Origin: Weissella cibaria
GTDB taxonomy: Bacteria > Bacillota > Bacilli > Lactobacillales > Lactobacillaceae
Direction of reading: 5' to 3'
NCBI RefSeq assembly: GCF_004521965.1
Contig: NZ_SDGK01000016.1
Span: forward strand, 1 to 62,427
Length of the DNA stretch: 62,427 nt
The translations under genes were made by a program, and so were the position numbers. The notes below the pieces were generated by a model. That model was given only the letters and a program-made list of their open reading frames with translations. It was not told the DNA's origin and made no database searches. Positions 42,514 through 53,194 of this stretch are shown here, piece after piece (within the stretch, counting starts at the first letter, position 1; each line of letters begins with the position of its first letter).

Positions 42514-43803
42514 TTAAGCTTCAACAGCGTTTTCAACGATCATGTCAACAACTTGCTTGATAGCAATGTCGTGTGACAACATGTCGTCTGACAAAGCACC
42601 GCGAACAGCAGCTTCGTCCATACCGTATTGGTCGGCCAATGACTTTACTTCAGTAGCAACCTCTTCGTCCGTAGGCTTGATGTTTTCTGCCTTAACAATA
42701 GCTTCCAATACCAAGTTCGTCTTTACGCGACGCTCAGCACCTTCTTCGTATTGCTTGTGCAAATCATCTTCTGATGAACCAGTGATTTGGTAGTACAACT
42801 CTGGTGAGATACCTTGTTGTTGCATTGAAGCAAAGAATTGGTTCAATTGACGGTGAACGTCTTCGTGAATCATTGAATCAGGAATTTCTCCACCAGCAAC
42901 TGATGCGTTATCAACAACAGCTGAGATAGCAGCGTCTTCCTTTGCATCCTTAGCAGCGTCTTCCTTTTCAGTCGCCAAACGTGCCTTAACCTTGTCCTTC
43001 AATTCTGCCAAAGTATCAACTTCTTCGTCGATGTCCTTTGCAAATTCGTCGTCCAATGCAGGAACTTCCTTAGCCTTAACTTCGTGCACGGTAACAACGA
43101 ACAAAGCGTCCTTACCGGCCAAGTCAGCAGCTTGGTATTCTTCTGGGAACGTTACGTTTACGTTAACAACGTCATCGGCCTTGGCACCAACCAATTGGTC
43201 TTCGAAGCCAGGGATGAATGAGTTTGAACCCAATTCAAGTGAGTAGTTGTCACCCTTACCACCGTCGAACTCAACACCGTCAACTGAACCAACGAAGTCG
43301 ATAACAACCGTGTCACCGTTCTTTGCAGGAGCGTCAACCAAAACCAATTCTGCTTGACCTTCTTGCAAACGAGCGATTTCGGCATCCAATTCTTCATCAG
43401 AAACAGTAACGTCTGATGCAGGAACCTTAACACCCTTGTAGTCGCCCAATTCGATTTCTGGAGCCAATTCAACTTCAGCAGTCAAAACCCAAGCTTCATC
43501 CTTGTTCATTGACTCTGCGTCGATCTTTGGTTGACCAACAGTCGTAACACCTGCTTCTGCAACTGCATCAGCGTAAACATCTGGCAAAACGATGTTCAAA
43601 GCGTCTTGGTACAATGACTCTTCACCGTACATTTGAATAAAGACTTGCTTAGGCATCTTACCCTTACGGAAACCAGGAACCGTAATTTGCTTCTTAACGT
43701 CGTTAAATGCGGCGTCGATACCCTTTTCGTATACGTCAACAGGAACTTCGAACTTGATTGTTCCCTTGTTGCCTTCACCCTTAGTGAAAACTGCGTTAGC
43801 CAT
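42514..43803 (-). CDS. tig: trigger factor
   Basis: 429 aa. Ribosome-binding domain with the signature FRKGKMPK, PPIase domain (about 160-245; GDTVVIDFVGSVDGVEFDGG) and C-terminal chaperone arms (NQFFASMQQQGISPELYY). Cotranslational folding. Very acidic, high-expression codon use. ATG 43803 after GGAGGAA. Its own terminator. Confidence 0.97.
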   Translation of the reverse strand: MANAVFTKGEGNKGTIKFEVPVDVYEKGIDAAFNDVKKQITVPGFRKGKMPKQVFIQMYGEESLYQDALNIVLPDVYADAVAEAGVTTVGQPKIDAESMNKDEAWVLTAEVELAPEIELGDYKGVKVPASDVTVSDEELDAEIARLQEGQAELVLVDAPAKNGDTVVIDFVGSVDGVEFDGGKGDNYSLELGSNSFIPGFEDQLVGAKADDVVNVNVTFPEEYQAADLAGKDALFVVTVHEVKAKEVPALDDEFAKDIDEEVDTLAELKDKVKARLATEKEDAAKDAKEDAAISAVVDNASVAGGEIPDSMIHEDVHRQLNQFFASMQQQGISPELYYQITGSSEDDLHKQYEEGAERRVKTNLVLEAIVKAENIKPTDEEVATEVKSLADQYGMDEAAVRGALSDDMLSHDIAIKQVVDMIVENAVEA

Positions 43804-43935
43804 GTTTATTCCTCCAATAGTAACAAACTAATAGTCAGTTACATACATTATCTTTACATACCTTATAAGTTTACCGGAAAGTGCCTATTTTGGCAATAAT
43901 TCTAGGCCGAAAATCGGCTGAAAACCAGCAATTTA

Positions 43936-44373
43936 CTAGAACAATTGTCCTTCAAACTTTGATACAGGATAGTTCTTGAAATCATAAGTTGCTAAATCTT
44001 CAGACTTATTCACAAAGGCAGTCAAAGATTCAGTTAACATCAAATTCGTCTTGTAAGCAGTCTCTTCAACCATAATGATTGGCTTCTTTAAGGCCCAGGC
44101 CATACCAGCTTCAAAGGCAGTCCCTGAGTCGGCATCGTCATCACGGAAATCAGCGACAACGACCAAGGCGTCTGCATCAAGCACTTGCGTCACATCACGA
44201 CGGAACACTTCAGCCGCCCAAGCTGGCGTGTATTCAGGGTTATCCGTCTTTTGGTGGTGACGTGGTGAGTAGAAGTCAGTAACCGTTGGGTTCGCTTCTA
44301 GCGCTGCCTCAATGCGAGCAACGCGATCAACTTGTTTGTCACTGAAGAATGGTGCGGCCAAATAAATTTGCAT
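43936..44373 (-). CDS. nucleoside 2-deoxyribosyltransferase
   Basis: 145 aa. Starts MQIYLAAPFFSDKQVDRV; FYSPRHHQ, DADALVVVADFRDDDADSGTAFEAGMAWAL (catalytic Glu in the FEAGMA context), NLMLTESLTAF. Swaps bases between deoxynucleosides in lactobacillus salvage. ATG with GAGGG. Monocistronic. Confidence 0.93.
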   Translation of the reverse strand: MQIYLAAPFFSDKQVDRVARIEAALEANPTVTDFYSPRHHQKTDNPEYTPAWAAEVFRRDVTQVLDADALVVVADFRDDDADSGTAFEAGMAWALKKPIIMVEETAYKTNLMLTESLTAFVNKSEDLATYDFKNYPVSKFEGQLF

Positions 44374-44454
44374 GATGTAAAATCCCTCTATTTGTAAAAA
44401 TTTGTATAGTTCACTTTACCACATCTCGTGACATTTGCTAACCGGAGAAACAAG

Positions 44455-44505
44455 AAAAAAAGAGAGTTATTACACCGTAAGATGTAATAACTCTCTTTTA
44501 AAAGA
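44455..44505 (-). terminator. terminator of tuf
   Basis: AAGAGAGTTATTACA pairs with TGTAATAACTCTCTT, T tail on the minus strand. Confidence 0.88.
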
Positions 44506-44547
44506 GCAGCCTAAGCTACATTGGAAAATTCTACGTTAAACGTAAAA

Positions 44548-45735
44548 TTAGTCCTTGATTTCTGAAACAGTTCCGGCACCGACAGTACGTCCACCTTCAC
44601 GAACCGTAAACTTCAATCCCTTTTCGATGGCAACTGGTGCGATCAATTCGATATCGAATGTTACGTTATCACCAGGCATAACCATTTCTACGCCTTCTGG
44701 CAATTCAACAACACCAGTAACGTCAGTCGTGTGGAAGTAGAATTGTGGACGGTAGTTAGTGAAGAATGGCGTGTGACGGCCCCCTTCTTCCTTAGTCAAA
44801 ACATAAACTTCGGCCAAGAACTTAGTGTGCGTTTGGATTGAACCAGGCTTAGCCAAAACTTGACCACGCTCGATTTCCTTACGATCAACACCACGCAACA
44901 ATGCACCGATGTTATCACCAGCTTGACCTTGTTGCATTGACTTACGGAACATTTCGATTCCAGTAACAACAGTCTTGCGAACTTCTTCCTTCAAACCAAC
45001 GATTTCAACTTCGTCGTTCAAGTTAACAGTTCCACGGTCGACACGGCCTGAAGCAACAGTACCACGACCAGTGATCGTAAATACGTCTTCGACTGGCATC
45101 AAGAATGGCTTGTCAGTGTCACGCTCTGGAGTAGGAATGTATGAATCAACAGTGTCCATCAATTCTTCGATGACCTTAATTTGTTCTGCGTCACCTTCCA
45201 AAGCCTTCAAGGCTGAACCGCGGATAACTGGAATGTCATCCCCAGGGAAATCGTATTCTGACAACAATTCGCGAACTTCCATTTCAACCAAGTCAATCAA
45301 CTCTTCGTCGTCAACCAAGTCAATCTTGTTCAAGAATACAACCAAGTAGTCAACACCGACTTGGCGAGCCAACAAGATGTGCTCACGAGTTTGTGGCATA
45401 GGACCGTCAGTTGAAGCAACAACCAAGATAGCACCGTCCATTTGGGCAGCACCAGTGATCATGTTCTTAACGTAGTCCGCGTGACCAGGGGCGTCGATGT
45501 GGGCGTAGTGACGAGCTTCCGTCTCGTACTCGATGTGAGCAGTGTTAATCGTGATACCACGCTCACGCTCTTCAGGAGCAGCGTCGATAGCAGCAAAGTC
45601 TTGTTGCTCAGCCAAACCCTTGTCAGCCAATACCTTTGAGATAGCGGCAGTCAAAGTAGTCTTACCGTGGTCGACGTGACCGATAGTTCCAATGTTAACG
45701 TGAGGCTTAGTGCGCTCGAAATTTTCCTTAGCCAA
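44548..45735 (-). CDS. tuf: elongation factor Tu
   Basis: 395 aa. G1 [14 protein letters not shown]3 DAPGHADY, G4 FLNKIDLV, G5 RGSALKAL; domains 2 and 3 ([25 protein letters not shown]). Delivers aminoacyl-tRNA to the ribosome. Strong codon bias. ATG 45735 with AGGAGG; single-gene unit with its own promoter and terminator. Confidence 0.99.
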   Translation of the reverse strand: MAKENFERTKPHVNIGTIGHVDHGKTTLTAAISKVLADKGLAEQQDFAAIDAAPEERERGITINTAHIEYETEARHYAHIDAPGHADYVKNMITGAAQMDGAILVVASTDGPMPQTREHILLARQVGVDYLVVFLNKIDLVDDEELIDLVEMEVRELLSEYDFPGDDIPVIRGSALKALEGDAEQIKVIEELMDTVDSYIPTPERDTDKPFLMPVEDVFTITGRGTVASGRVDRGTVNLNDEVEIVGLKEEVRKTVVTGIEMFRKSMQQGQAGDNIGALLRGVDRKEIERGQVLAKPGSIQTHTKFLAEVYVLTKEEGGRHTPFFTNYRPQFYFHTTDVTGVVELPEGVEMVMPGDNVTFDIELIAPVAIEKGLKFTVREGGRTVGAGTVSEIKD

Positions 45736-45754
45736 AAGCTTGTCCTCCTAATAT

Positions 45755-45805
45755 TCGCATGTTAGTCCTTTTTGGGCTAACCCTTATTGCTTACGTACTA
45801 TTATA
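45755..45805 (-). promoter_or_regulatory. tuf promoter and leader hairpin
   Basis: Minus strand TATAAT at 45800-45805. The leader carries TTAGCC-CAAAAA-GGACTAA (about 45761-45780), a small hairpin ahead of the ribosome site. The -35 is weak. Confidence 0.5.
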
Positions 45806-45949
45806 CTACATTCTTAAAAGAACTAAAACAACTTGGTGCGACAATCTTTAGTAATTTCTCTTTATGAGACTGGAACTATTATATATAACTTCGTGTTAAT
45901 TGTAAATAATTTTTATCTTTTTTTGCAATCTGATTTTAAAAAGCCGATT
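45806..45949. other. AT-rich gap upstream of tuf
   Basis: Very AT-rich spacer holding the tuf upstream promoter element; no gene seen. Confidence 0.4.
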
Positions 45950-46867
45950 CTACGCCATTAAAGCTAACATTTCAGCCTGTAGTTTTGCACGCCATTCGCG
46001 CTGTTTCACTGCTTCTTGTGGCATCGTGTTACCCAGCGACTCAGCAATTAAGCCGGCAACCCAACTTTTGGGTTCAATTGCCACCTTTTCTAATACTGGG
46101 TAAGCAATCATCAGCATTAATCGAACTTGTTCTACCAAGCCGTGAATCATGGCAGGTCCAACCGTTTGTTCATATGATTGTAATTCAGTCACAATATCTT
46201 GATACCGAGCCATATTTTCAATAGATTCTAGTTGGGCTGGTACAACCGTAAGCGTTTCTTCGTCAAGCCACACCATATCAACTGATTGTGCCACTCGTAA
46301 CCGGCGTAACCGGTCTAAGACTGACACACGTGAAATTGACGTTAAAAATGGGTCCAGTAAGACGAAACGTGCGCCAACTAGATATTCATCGAGTGGCAAC
46401 TTGTCGGCCGCGATCAACCTTTCCCGTTGACTGATTGCATCTCCGTCGCTCAAATGATAAAAATGGCGCGCAATTGTTGTGATCGTTGCCTGTTGCGTTT
46501 GACGCGTTGTCATTTCTGCCGTCACAACTTTAGTCATCAAGTCGGCACGTTGCGTCTCAGGCAACCACATAATAAATTCGCGGGCCGCCAAAAATTGTTG
46601 ATTATGCAAGGCGACCGTCACGTATAATTGCGCTGTTTCGGCAGTTGCTAGGTAACTATCAATAAATTCGTCAGCAAACAACTGTGCAGTCTTATATTGA
46701 CCATCTGCCAATAGTACGCGCGTTAGTAACTGGTTGATTGCTGGTGTTTGATTGAGATCGTAAGCCTCATCCAATGCATCTAAAGCTGGGCCGTATGAAT
46801 GCTCGTCAAAAGCAGCTTGCCCTGTTACCACTAAGCTAGCAAATCGTTCTTCTTCCCCTGGTGTCAT
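45950..46867 (-). CDS. TPR-repeat protein
   Basis: 305 aa. N-terminal tetratricopeptide-like helix pairs (ASLVVTGQAAFDEHSYGPALDALDEAY, QLLTRVLLADGQYKTAQLFADEF, QLYVTVALHNQQFLAAREFI); the rest is helical without clear motif. No signal or membrane segment. Just downstream of rnjA with a terminator between. Conserved-looking but unnamed; a scaffold role is inferred. Confidence 0.75.
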   Translation of the reverse strand: MTPGEEERFASLVVTGQAAFDEHSYGPALDALDEAYDLNQTPAINQLLTRVLLADGQYKTAQLFADEFIDSYLATAETAQLYVTVALHNQQFLAAREFIMWLPETQRADLMTKVVTAEMTTRQTQQATITTIARHFYHLSDGDAISQRERLIAADKLPLDEYLVGARFVLLDPFLTSISRVSVLDRLRRLRVAQSVDMVWLDEETLTVVPAQLESIENMARYQDIVTELQSYEQTVGPAMIHGLVEQVRLMLMIAYPVLEKVAIEPKSWVAGLIAESLGNTMPQEAVKQREWRAKLQAEMLALMA

Positions 46868-46884
46868 GTCCTCACCTTTCTAGA

Positions 46885-46924
46885 TTGAAGAAGCGCCGAT
46901 TCCTAAGAACCGACGCTTCTTTTC
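46885..46924 (-). terminator. terminator of rnjA
   Basis: GAAGCG-CGGTTCTTAGGAATCGGCGCTTC hairpin with A/T tails right after the rnjA stop. Confidence 0.8.
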
Positions 46925-48883
46925 CTATTCAGCACTTACCGGTTGTTCACCTTGCGTTGCCTTTGGCTTACGACGACGCGGCCGGCGCTTCTTCTTAGCG
47001 CCTTCCTCTGTAGCCCCCGCTGGCTTCACTTGTTGATTAGCCGGTGCTTGTTGTTTCTTTTGTTGTGCGCCATTGCCTTGTCCTTGTGCACCAGGAACTT
47101 TCTTCTTAGTCTTTGGCTTGCGGGCAGCTTGCTTTTGTGCTGCTACCGGCTTGTCCGTCAACTTGTTGTTCGTCTTGCTTGCGGAGCGCTTACGTCGACG
47201 GCCGTTTTGGTTCGCTTCCATGATAACCGGTAAAATCACTGGCTTGCGACGAGTTTGTTCAAACAGGAACTTACCCAAGGCATCACGTACTGAATTCTTC
47301 AGGTTACCCCAATCGAATTCCTTTGTGTTCTTGATGCCTTCAGCGACTGTCTTTTCAACCAATTCCCCGGCTTCGCGAATCAAATCGCGTGACGTTTTCA
47401 CATAGACGAAACCACGTGAGTCAATCTTAGGTGTTGCGACAATCTTTTTCTTCTTACGGTCAATCGTCACAACAGCGATAAAGACCCCATCTTCTGACAA
47501 GATGCGACGATCGTTTAGCACGATTGAGCCAATATCGCCAACACCAGAACCATCAATCATCGTTGAGCCGACCTGGATTGAGCCACCCAAGAACATTTGC
47601 TCGCCATCCCAACGCAGGTTATCACCCTTCGCCAACAACCAAACGTGGTCATCATCGTAACCCACTTGTTCAGCCGCATGGTAAGCCGCATTCAAGACAC
47701 GGTATTCACCTTGGATAGGAATCACATGTTGAGGCTTCAACAAGTTGAGCAACAATTGGAAATCTTCTTTTGACGCGTGGCCCGAAGACTTCTTATCCGT
47801 TGAAATTTGCTTCACTGAAGCCCCGGCGCGGAACAACATATCACGTGTACGCGCCACGTAACCTTCCATGGCCGTAGATGGTGTTGTTGTAATAAAGACT
47901 AGGTCGCCCTCTTGAATTTGGATGTTCCGGTCATCACCTTGTGCCATACGTTGCAAATGACGAATTGGCTCACCCATCTTACCGGTTTCCAAAACAACCG
48001 TTTCTTCAGGTGCCAGCTTGCTCAAATTCTTCAAAGAAACGAATAATTCGTTTTCAGGCATTGGTAAATGTAACTTCTTCAAACGAAGCGCTGTGCGGAC
48101 AACCTTTTCCAAATCATTACCTGAGATAACGATTCTACGGCCAACCTTGTAAGCAGCATCAATTACTTGCTGGATACGTTGAATGTTTGATGCCACCGCG
48201 GCGACGATGATACGGCCGTTCTTATGTGCACGGAATGAGTCCAAAACGTACTCTGCAAGTTCTGATTCGTGTGCTGACAAACCATAGCTTGCTGTACCGG
48301 CAGCATCAGCCAAGACAGCAATTACACCCTTGGCGCCAATTTGTGCGAGACGCGCTAAATCAGTTCGGTAGTATGGCAATGCTGTCGTATCAATTTTAAA
48401 GTCACCAGTGTAAACAATTTGCCCCTCTAGTGTTTCGATAACGATACCCAATGATTCTGGAATCGTATGTGTGGTCTCAAAAAATGAAACCGTTACATCC
48501 CCAAAGCTAACTTCTGAATTACCACGAACAACGTGATAATCATCAAACCCCTTTGCTTCTGGCTCAGCTTCAACAGCAAGCTTAGCCAATTCAATCGTTA
48601 ATTCTGACCCAAAAACGGGCACCTTTACTTCACTTAACAAGTAAGGCAATGCACCAATTGCATCTGCATGACCGTGTGTCAAAAAGACACCGGCAATCTT
48701 ATCAGTGTGTTCTACCAAGTAGGCAAAATCTGGAATAACCACATCCACGCCAAGCAAATCGCTCTCTGGGTACTTCAACCCTGCATCCAAAATAAAAATG
48801 TCTTCACCGACGGTAACTGCATACATGTTCTTTCCGTTTTCACGTACGCCACCGAATGGCATAATACTTAATGTCGTTGTCAT
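46925..48883 (-). CDS. rnjA: ribonuclease J
   Basis: 652 aa from ATG 48883 (AATAGGAA upstream); GTG 48910 is less likely. Metallo-beta-lactamase/beta-CASP RNase: LTHGHADAIGALPYLL (HxHxDH-type zinc site), VYTGDFKID, SGHASKEDFQLLL, and HVIPIQGEYR. After the core (about 555 aa) comes a roughly 95-residue Lys/Arg/Gln-rich tail (KKRRPRRRKPK near the end) that is probably disordered and RNA-binding. 5'-3' exonuclease and endonuclease in mRNA decay and rRNA maturation. Confidence 0.95.
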   Translation of the reverse strand: MTTTLSIMPFGGVRENGKNMYAVTVGEDIFILDAGLKYPESDLLGVDVVIPDFAYLVEHTDKIAGVFLTHGHADAIGALPYLLSEVKVPVFGSELTIELAKLAVEAEPEAKGFDDYHVVRGNSEVSFGDVTVSFFETTHTIPESLGIVIETLEGQIVYTGDFKIDTTALPYYRTDLARLAQIGAKGVIAVLADAAGTASYGLSAHESELAEYVLDSFRAHKNGRIIVAAVASNIQRIQQVIDAAYKVGRRIVISGNDLEKVVRTALRLKKLHLPMPENELFVSLKNLSKLAPEETVVLETGKMGEPIRHLQRMAQGDDRNIQIQEGDLVFITTTPSTAMEGYVARTRDMLFRAGASVKQISTDKKSSGHASKEDFQLLLNLLKPQHVIPIQGEYRVLNAAYHAAEQVGYDDDHVWLLAKGDNLRWDGEQMFLGGSIQVGSTMIDGSGVGDIGSIVLNDRRILSEDGVFIAVVTIDRKKKKIVATPKIDSRGFVYVKTSRDLIREAGELVEKTVAEGIKNTKEFDWGNLKNSVRDALGKFLFEQTRRKPVILPVIMEANQNGRRRKRSASKTNNKLTDKPVAAQKQAARKPKTKKKVPGAQGQGNGAQQKKQQAPANQQVKPAGATEEGAKKKRRPRRRKPKATQGEQPVSAE

Positions 48884-49045
48884 AATGTTCCTATTCTCGT
48901 TGTCTTTCACGGGTCAGCACAACCCAAACGTTTGTATGAATTTAATACAATCTTACCACAGTTTGAAGGCGGTACCAACAACAAGAAAAATAGAAATGGC
49001 GAACACCTGATCGGCACCGGCCATTAAACTGTCTACTAGTCATAT

Positions 49046-49086
49046 AACAAAAAAGAGCAAGTCCATAACAGACTTGCTCTTTTTAT
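49046..49086 (-). terminator. terminator of rpsT
   Basis: AAAAAGAGCAAGTC / GACTTGCTCTTTTT perfect stem with a short loop. Confidence 0.88.
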
Positions 49087-49150
49087 CAAACATCATTTAC
49101 GAACAAAAAACATTTGATGTGGGATATAATCCCTATTTAGCTAACGTTGA

Positions 49151-49405
49151 TTACTTGTTCAACAAAGTAGCCAAACGTGACTTGTCACGTGAAGCCTTGT
49201 TCTTAGCAATCAAGCCCTTTGAAGCGGCACGGTCGATAGCTGATGAAGCGTTAACAAACAACTCTTGCAAGTTGTCTGCACCAGCTTCAGCGGCCTTACG
49301 GAACTTCTTCACTTCAGTACGGTATGCACTCAATTGTGAGATGTTACGCTCGCGTTGCACCTTGTTCAAGCGGGCACGTTGGATTGATGACTCAATAATT
49401 GGCAT
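49151..49405 (-). CDS. rpsT: 30S ribosomal protein S20
   Basis: 84 aa, basic helical bundle: [43 protein letters not shown] 49405 after GGAGGG. Own terminator downstream. Confidence 0.96.
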   Translation of the reverse strand: MPIIESSIQRARLNKVQRERNISQLSAYRTEVKKFRKAAEAGADNLQELFVNASSAIDRAASKGLIAKNKASRDKSRLATLLNK

Positions 49406-49459
49406 CGCTTTTCCCTCCGATGATAAATGTCAAAATAACGTACGTTGTTAATGTAAAAA

Positions 49460-49729
49460 TTAACGACGCAATCCAAGCTTTTGGATCAACTCACGGTAAC
49501 GTTGAACGTCGTTGTCACGCAAGTAACGCAACAAGTTACGACGGTGACCGATCTTCTTCATCAACCCACGTTGTGAGTGGAAGTCGTGCTTGTGCTCTGA
49601 CATGTGTGCGTTCAATTCGTTGATGTCAGCAGTCAAAACTGCAACTTGAACTTCAACTGAACCAGTATCACCTTCGTGACGTGCGAATTCCTTGATGATT
49701 TCATTCTTGCGTTGTGCAGAAATAGCCAT
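49460..49729 (-). CDS. rpsO: 30S ribosomal protein S15
   Basis: 89 aa. [38 protein letters not shown] and [14 protein letters not shown] are diagnostic. Binds 16S rRNA helix h22. ATG 49729 with AAAGGTGG. In front of it lies a leader with two small hairpins that could be the S15 autoregulatory site. Confidence 0.97.
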   Translation of the reverse strand: MAISAQRKNEIIKEFARHEGDTGSVEVQVAVLTADINELNAHMSEHKHDFHSQRGLMKKIGHRRNLLRYLRDNDVQRYRELIQKLGLRR

Positions 49730-49740
49730 GTTGGATATCC

Positions 49741-49850
49741 ACCTTTCTTTTGTATAGTCGCCTTAGACAACGTAGGACGACGGTGAACCGTCAAACATCG
49801 TAAAAGGTCGTGTGCTTTTGCACTTCAAATATAATACTAAACTTTCTAAC
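49741..49850 (-). promoter_or_regulatory. rpsO leader with hairpins
   Basis: Minus strand TATTAT near 49834 as -10, then GACGGT-TC-ACCGTC (about 49779-49792) and CCTACG..CTAAGG. Ribosomal S15 often represses its own mRNA through such a leader; not proven here. Confidence 0.35.
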
Positions 49851-49868
49851 GCAATGCAAGTAAAATTT

Positions 49869-50891
49869 CTAAGCAATATCCGCTTGATAGCGCAAGACAA
49901 ATAATTCGAACAACAGTTCTGGTTCACGGGCTGTCGACTTAAGTTGCTCTTCCATGCCGACTAAACCTAAATAAGCTTTTGCTAATGCGGGGTAACTGAA
50001 ACGGCGAACAGTTTGACGGGCCAACTTAACGCGATACGGGTTAACCTTTAGCATCTTTGCTGTACCAGCTTCACTTTGCGTCGCTGATTTCACTTGTAAT
50101 AGTAACCTGAACTGACCGAGAATAGCCGCGTGCAACCGAAGCGGTGCTTCACCACCCTCGATTAACTCGTGGTACAGTTCGACTGCCCGTGTTAATTTAC
50201 GATTCAACAACGCATTAATCAAGTCGAAAATATTTTCGCTCAAGGTACGTGTGACTAAGGCATCCACTGCTTGCTCATCAATTTGCTGCGTATCATAAGC
50301 ATACAGTATTAATTTATCCAGTTCAGACATAATTTGGGTCAATGACATATTCGTGAGTCGAACAAGTAGCTGGATGGCTGGGCCCGACATTTCAAAGCCA
50401 TTTTGCCGCAATTTATCCGTAATCATGCTACGAACATCTTTTTCTGTTAAATCGCCAAAAGCTAAATAAGCTGCCTGCTCCTTCAACAACTTTACAACCT
50501 TCTTACGGCTGTCAAGCTTTTCATAGGGGGCAACAATAACCAAAACGGTTTGGGGTTCTGGATGTTCTGCATATGCAATCAAATCTTCGACATGATGTTC
50601 AACCTTTGTCCGGGGATTTTCACCGGTCAAGAAGTACGCGTCGTCAATCATGACAACCCGTCGATCACCAAAAAATGGTACCGATCGTGCATCATCTACA
50701 GCCACGCCAAGTGGCGTTTCACGCATATCAAACTGGGCCAAATTCAACGTGCGATCTTCGTACGGAATCAAGCTAACAAACGCTGCACGAACTTGATCAA
50801 GTAGATACTGGTCTGTTCCTTGAATCAGATAAATTGGCTTTAACGTTTGTTTGGCAACATCCTGTTGCACATCTCTTAGCGTAAGCGCCAT
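49869..50891 (-). CDS. holA: DNA polymerase III subunit delta
   Basis: 340 aa. Clamp-loader delta: LKPIYLIQGTDQYLLDQVRAAF, VVMIDDAYFLTG, VLVIVAPYEKLDSRKKVVKLL, LSELDKLILYA-type helix and C-terminal collar. ATG 50891 after GAGGAGG. Downstream of comEC, as in most Bacilli. Confidence 0.95.
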   Translation of the reverse strand: MALTLRDVQQDVAKQTLKPIYLIQGTDQYLLDQVRAAFVSLIPYEDRTLNLAQFDMRETPLGVAVDDARSVPFFGDRRVVMIDDAYFLTGENPRTKVEHHVEDLIAYAEHPEPQTVLVIVAPYEKLDSRKKVVKLLKEQAAYLAFGDLTEKDVRSMITDKLRQNGFEMSGPAIQLLVRLTNMSLTQIMSELDKLILYAYDTQQIDEQAVDALVTRTLSENIFDLINALLNRKLTRAVELYHELIEGGEAPLRLHAAILGQFRLLLQVKSATQSEAGTAKMLKVNPYRVKLARQTVRRFSYPALAKAYLGLVGMEEQLKSTAREPELLFELFVLRYQADIA

Positions 50892-50929
50892 GGTGCCTGC
50901 CTCCTCGTTTTTCTCATGTTTCTACTTTA

Positions 50930-53194
50930 TCATGGTCGCCGCGGAAGTTGAATAGGCGATGTGATTTCTGATTGCCACCGGTCACGTTTAACTGACCAGC
51001 AGTATTGCAACATACCACTTTCAGCAGTACTGAACACTTGCATGTTATTTTGGCGGGCCGTGACCAACGTTTCTTGATTTGGATGACCAAATCGATTCTT
51101 TACTCCTGCTGAAACAACGCCAACACTTGGTTGCAACCGCTGTACAAATTCGGAAGCCGTACTCGTTTTTGATCCGTGATGACCAAACTTCAGTATCGGC
51201 ACCCTACCAAGCATTGGGTCATCCAACAGATTTCGCTCGCCCGCCTGATCCAAATCACCCGTCATCATCAGCCGTTTAGGCCCTGTCTCAACCAATACTG
51301 CCACAGAATCTTCGTTCTCGCCTGCACCGGATTTAAATGGATGCTTCACTAACGTCCAGCGATTCAAACGCATTCCAGCTTGCACTTCTTGTACCGAGGC
51401 ACCCCTACAATGTGGTGCGACCAATTCCTGATAGGCTTCTGTTTGCATCATGCCCAGTGGCACGTAAATGTTATCAACGGGCATTTGCTGTAAAAAATAC
51501 GGTAAATTGCCAATATGATCAATGTCTTTATGCGTTAGGACTAATTGTTGCACCCGCGCGATACCCTTTCCTCGCAAAAACTGCACCAATTGTTGTGCCT
51601 GAAAATCACACTTCTGTGGGGTGGCCCATGGTGGTTGTGGCAGATTCATTTTGCCACCAACGTCTACCAGCATGACTTGCCGGGGTGCAAGTCGCGCAAT
51701 CGTTGCATCCCCCTGTCCAACATCGGCGAACGCCACAAACCCGCCCGGTGCTAATCGCGGTAACAAAAACATCACACCGTACATGACTAATAGCAACAAA
51801 CCAATCATCCGACGCCTGCACCCCAACAACCAACTAACTGTCCCAAACAAAGCAACACCACTTAGTAACAACGGTGGCTGACCAAACACTAACTCACCTG
51901 GTACACGGTCCATTTTTGCGATGCCAAACTGGATGCCATTAATCAGCGCATTACAACACGACATGATAGGCGTCAGACCCCACCAAGCCGTACCAATGCC
52001 AAACACCAGTACCGGAATAACTAACCAGGTAAATACAGGCATCGCAATCAAATTTGCCAGAATACTAATCGGATGCCAAGCATACGTATGCCACAACAGT
52101 ACCGGTAAAATTAATACCGACAAAAAGATGCATTGCCACCAACCCGGTTTGCCCGTTATCCATAAGAGGCCAAAAGTTAGCAGGTATGATAATTGGCCGC
52201 CCAAATTGTGTAACACCCCCGGCTCAAGCAATAAACCACCTAATAATGCAATGCCCCAAGCGTCAACGGTCGACAAACGAAGCCATCCCAATTCTCGCCA
52301 AGCTTGTGTTACCGCTAATAATACCGCTCTCACCAACGATTGGACACCGCCAGCAAATAACAGCAACACAACTAAAAGCACTTGTACAATTAACAACGAC
52401 CGTTCACGGGTAATACCAATCCACCGGCCGAATTTACGCCACAATACATAGACGCCCGCGACTTGAAATCCTGAAATGCTAAACAAATGTACCAAACCCA
52501 GCTTCTGAATACCAACGTTATCATCATAGAAGTCACGACGCGTATAACCCAAAAATAATGTTTCACCATAGTCACGCAACCCAGATGGTAGTGTTTCAAA
52601 CCAGGCAACTAATCGGCTGTGTCCCATCCGAATCCGACTATTAATAAATGGCCATGCCCCCGGTGGCGTATCAACCCGCTTGATGGACGCTTGCTTCACG
52701 ACAAACTGATGAATGATACCACGACTTCGCCAATAACTAATCGGATCAAAATTATATGCATTCCTACATGGCTGTATCCCTTCGTAATTGCCAATTCCGG
52801 TTACAATATAGCCCACATGCGTCGTCTGTAGCTGGCGAAACGTGTCTTCCTCACGGCAAAACCAAGTTAATCGCACCCGTTCCCGATTTGGCATCACCGC
52901 AAAACCTGTAATTGTTGTACCACTAAACTGTAGTTCATCGGCATGGATGCGAAACGTACTCTCAACTTTACCAGTTGGGCGTTGCGATAAAGCGGTTAAC
53001 TTGGCATCTTGTGCAATAAAAAAACTGACATAGCCAATCGTGATGAGTATCGTCAAAACAACGCGGCACCGAAAACGGATCACGAGTAAGCTACTTAACA
53101 ACAATAACAACGGTACTGACCACCAAAATTGATAACGGATTACCGTGTTTAACCCGGCAATGTACAATGACAAGACTAACCAATAGCCGGGCAT
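50930..53194 (-). CDS. comEC: DNA internalization channel ComEC/Rec2
   Basis: 754 aa, full length. N-terminal membrane helices, an OB-like domain, the Competence domain (about 205-470: HLFSISGFQVAGVYVLW, RAVLLAVTQAWREL) with many helices, and a C-terminal metallo-beta-lactamase domain (FADVGQGDATI, LTHKDIDHIGNLPYFL, LKFGHHGSKTST). Carries single-stranded DNA across the membrane during transformation. Its ATG overlaps the comEA stop (TAATG). Intact, so the uptake machine could work if expressed. Confidence 0.95.
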   Translation of the reverse strand: MPGYWLVLSLYIAGLNTVIRYQFWWSVPLLLLLSSLLVIRFRCRVVLTILITIGYVSFFIAQDAKLTALSQRPTGKVESTFRIHADELQFSGTTITGFAVMPNRERVRLTWFCREEDTFRQLQTTHVGYIVTGIGNYEGIQPCRNAYNFDPISYWRSRGIIHQFVVKQASIKRVDTPPGAWPFINSRIRMGHSRLVAWFETLPSGLRDYGETLFLGYTRRDFYDDNVGIQKLGLVHLFSISGFQVAGVYVLWRKFGRWIGITRERSLLIVQVLLVVLLLFAGGVQSLVRAVLLAVTQAWRELGWLRLSTVDAWGIALLGGLLLEPGVLHNLGGQLSYLLTFGLLWITGKPGWWQCIFLSVLILPVLLWHTYAWHPISILANLIAMPVFTWLVIPVLVFGIGTAWWGLTPIMSCCNALINGIQFGIAKMDRVPGELVFGQPPLLLSGVALFGTVSWLLGCRRRMIGLLLLVMYGVMFLLPRLAPGGFVAFADVGQGDATIARLAPRQVMLVDVGGKMNLPQPPWATPQKCDFQAQQLVQFLRGKGIARVQQLVLTHKDIDHIGNLPYFLQQMPVDNIYVPLGMMQTEAYQELVAPHCRGASVQEVQAGMRLNRWTLVKHPFKSGAGENEDSVAVLVETGPKRLMMTGDLDQAGERNLLDDPMLGRVPILKFGHHGSKTSTASEFVQRLQPSVGVVSAGVKNRFGHPNQETLVTARQNNMQVFSTAESGMLQYCWSVKRDRWQSEITSPIQLPRRP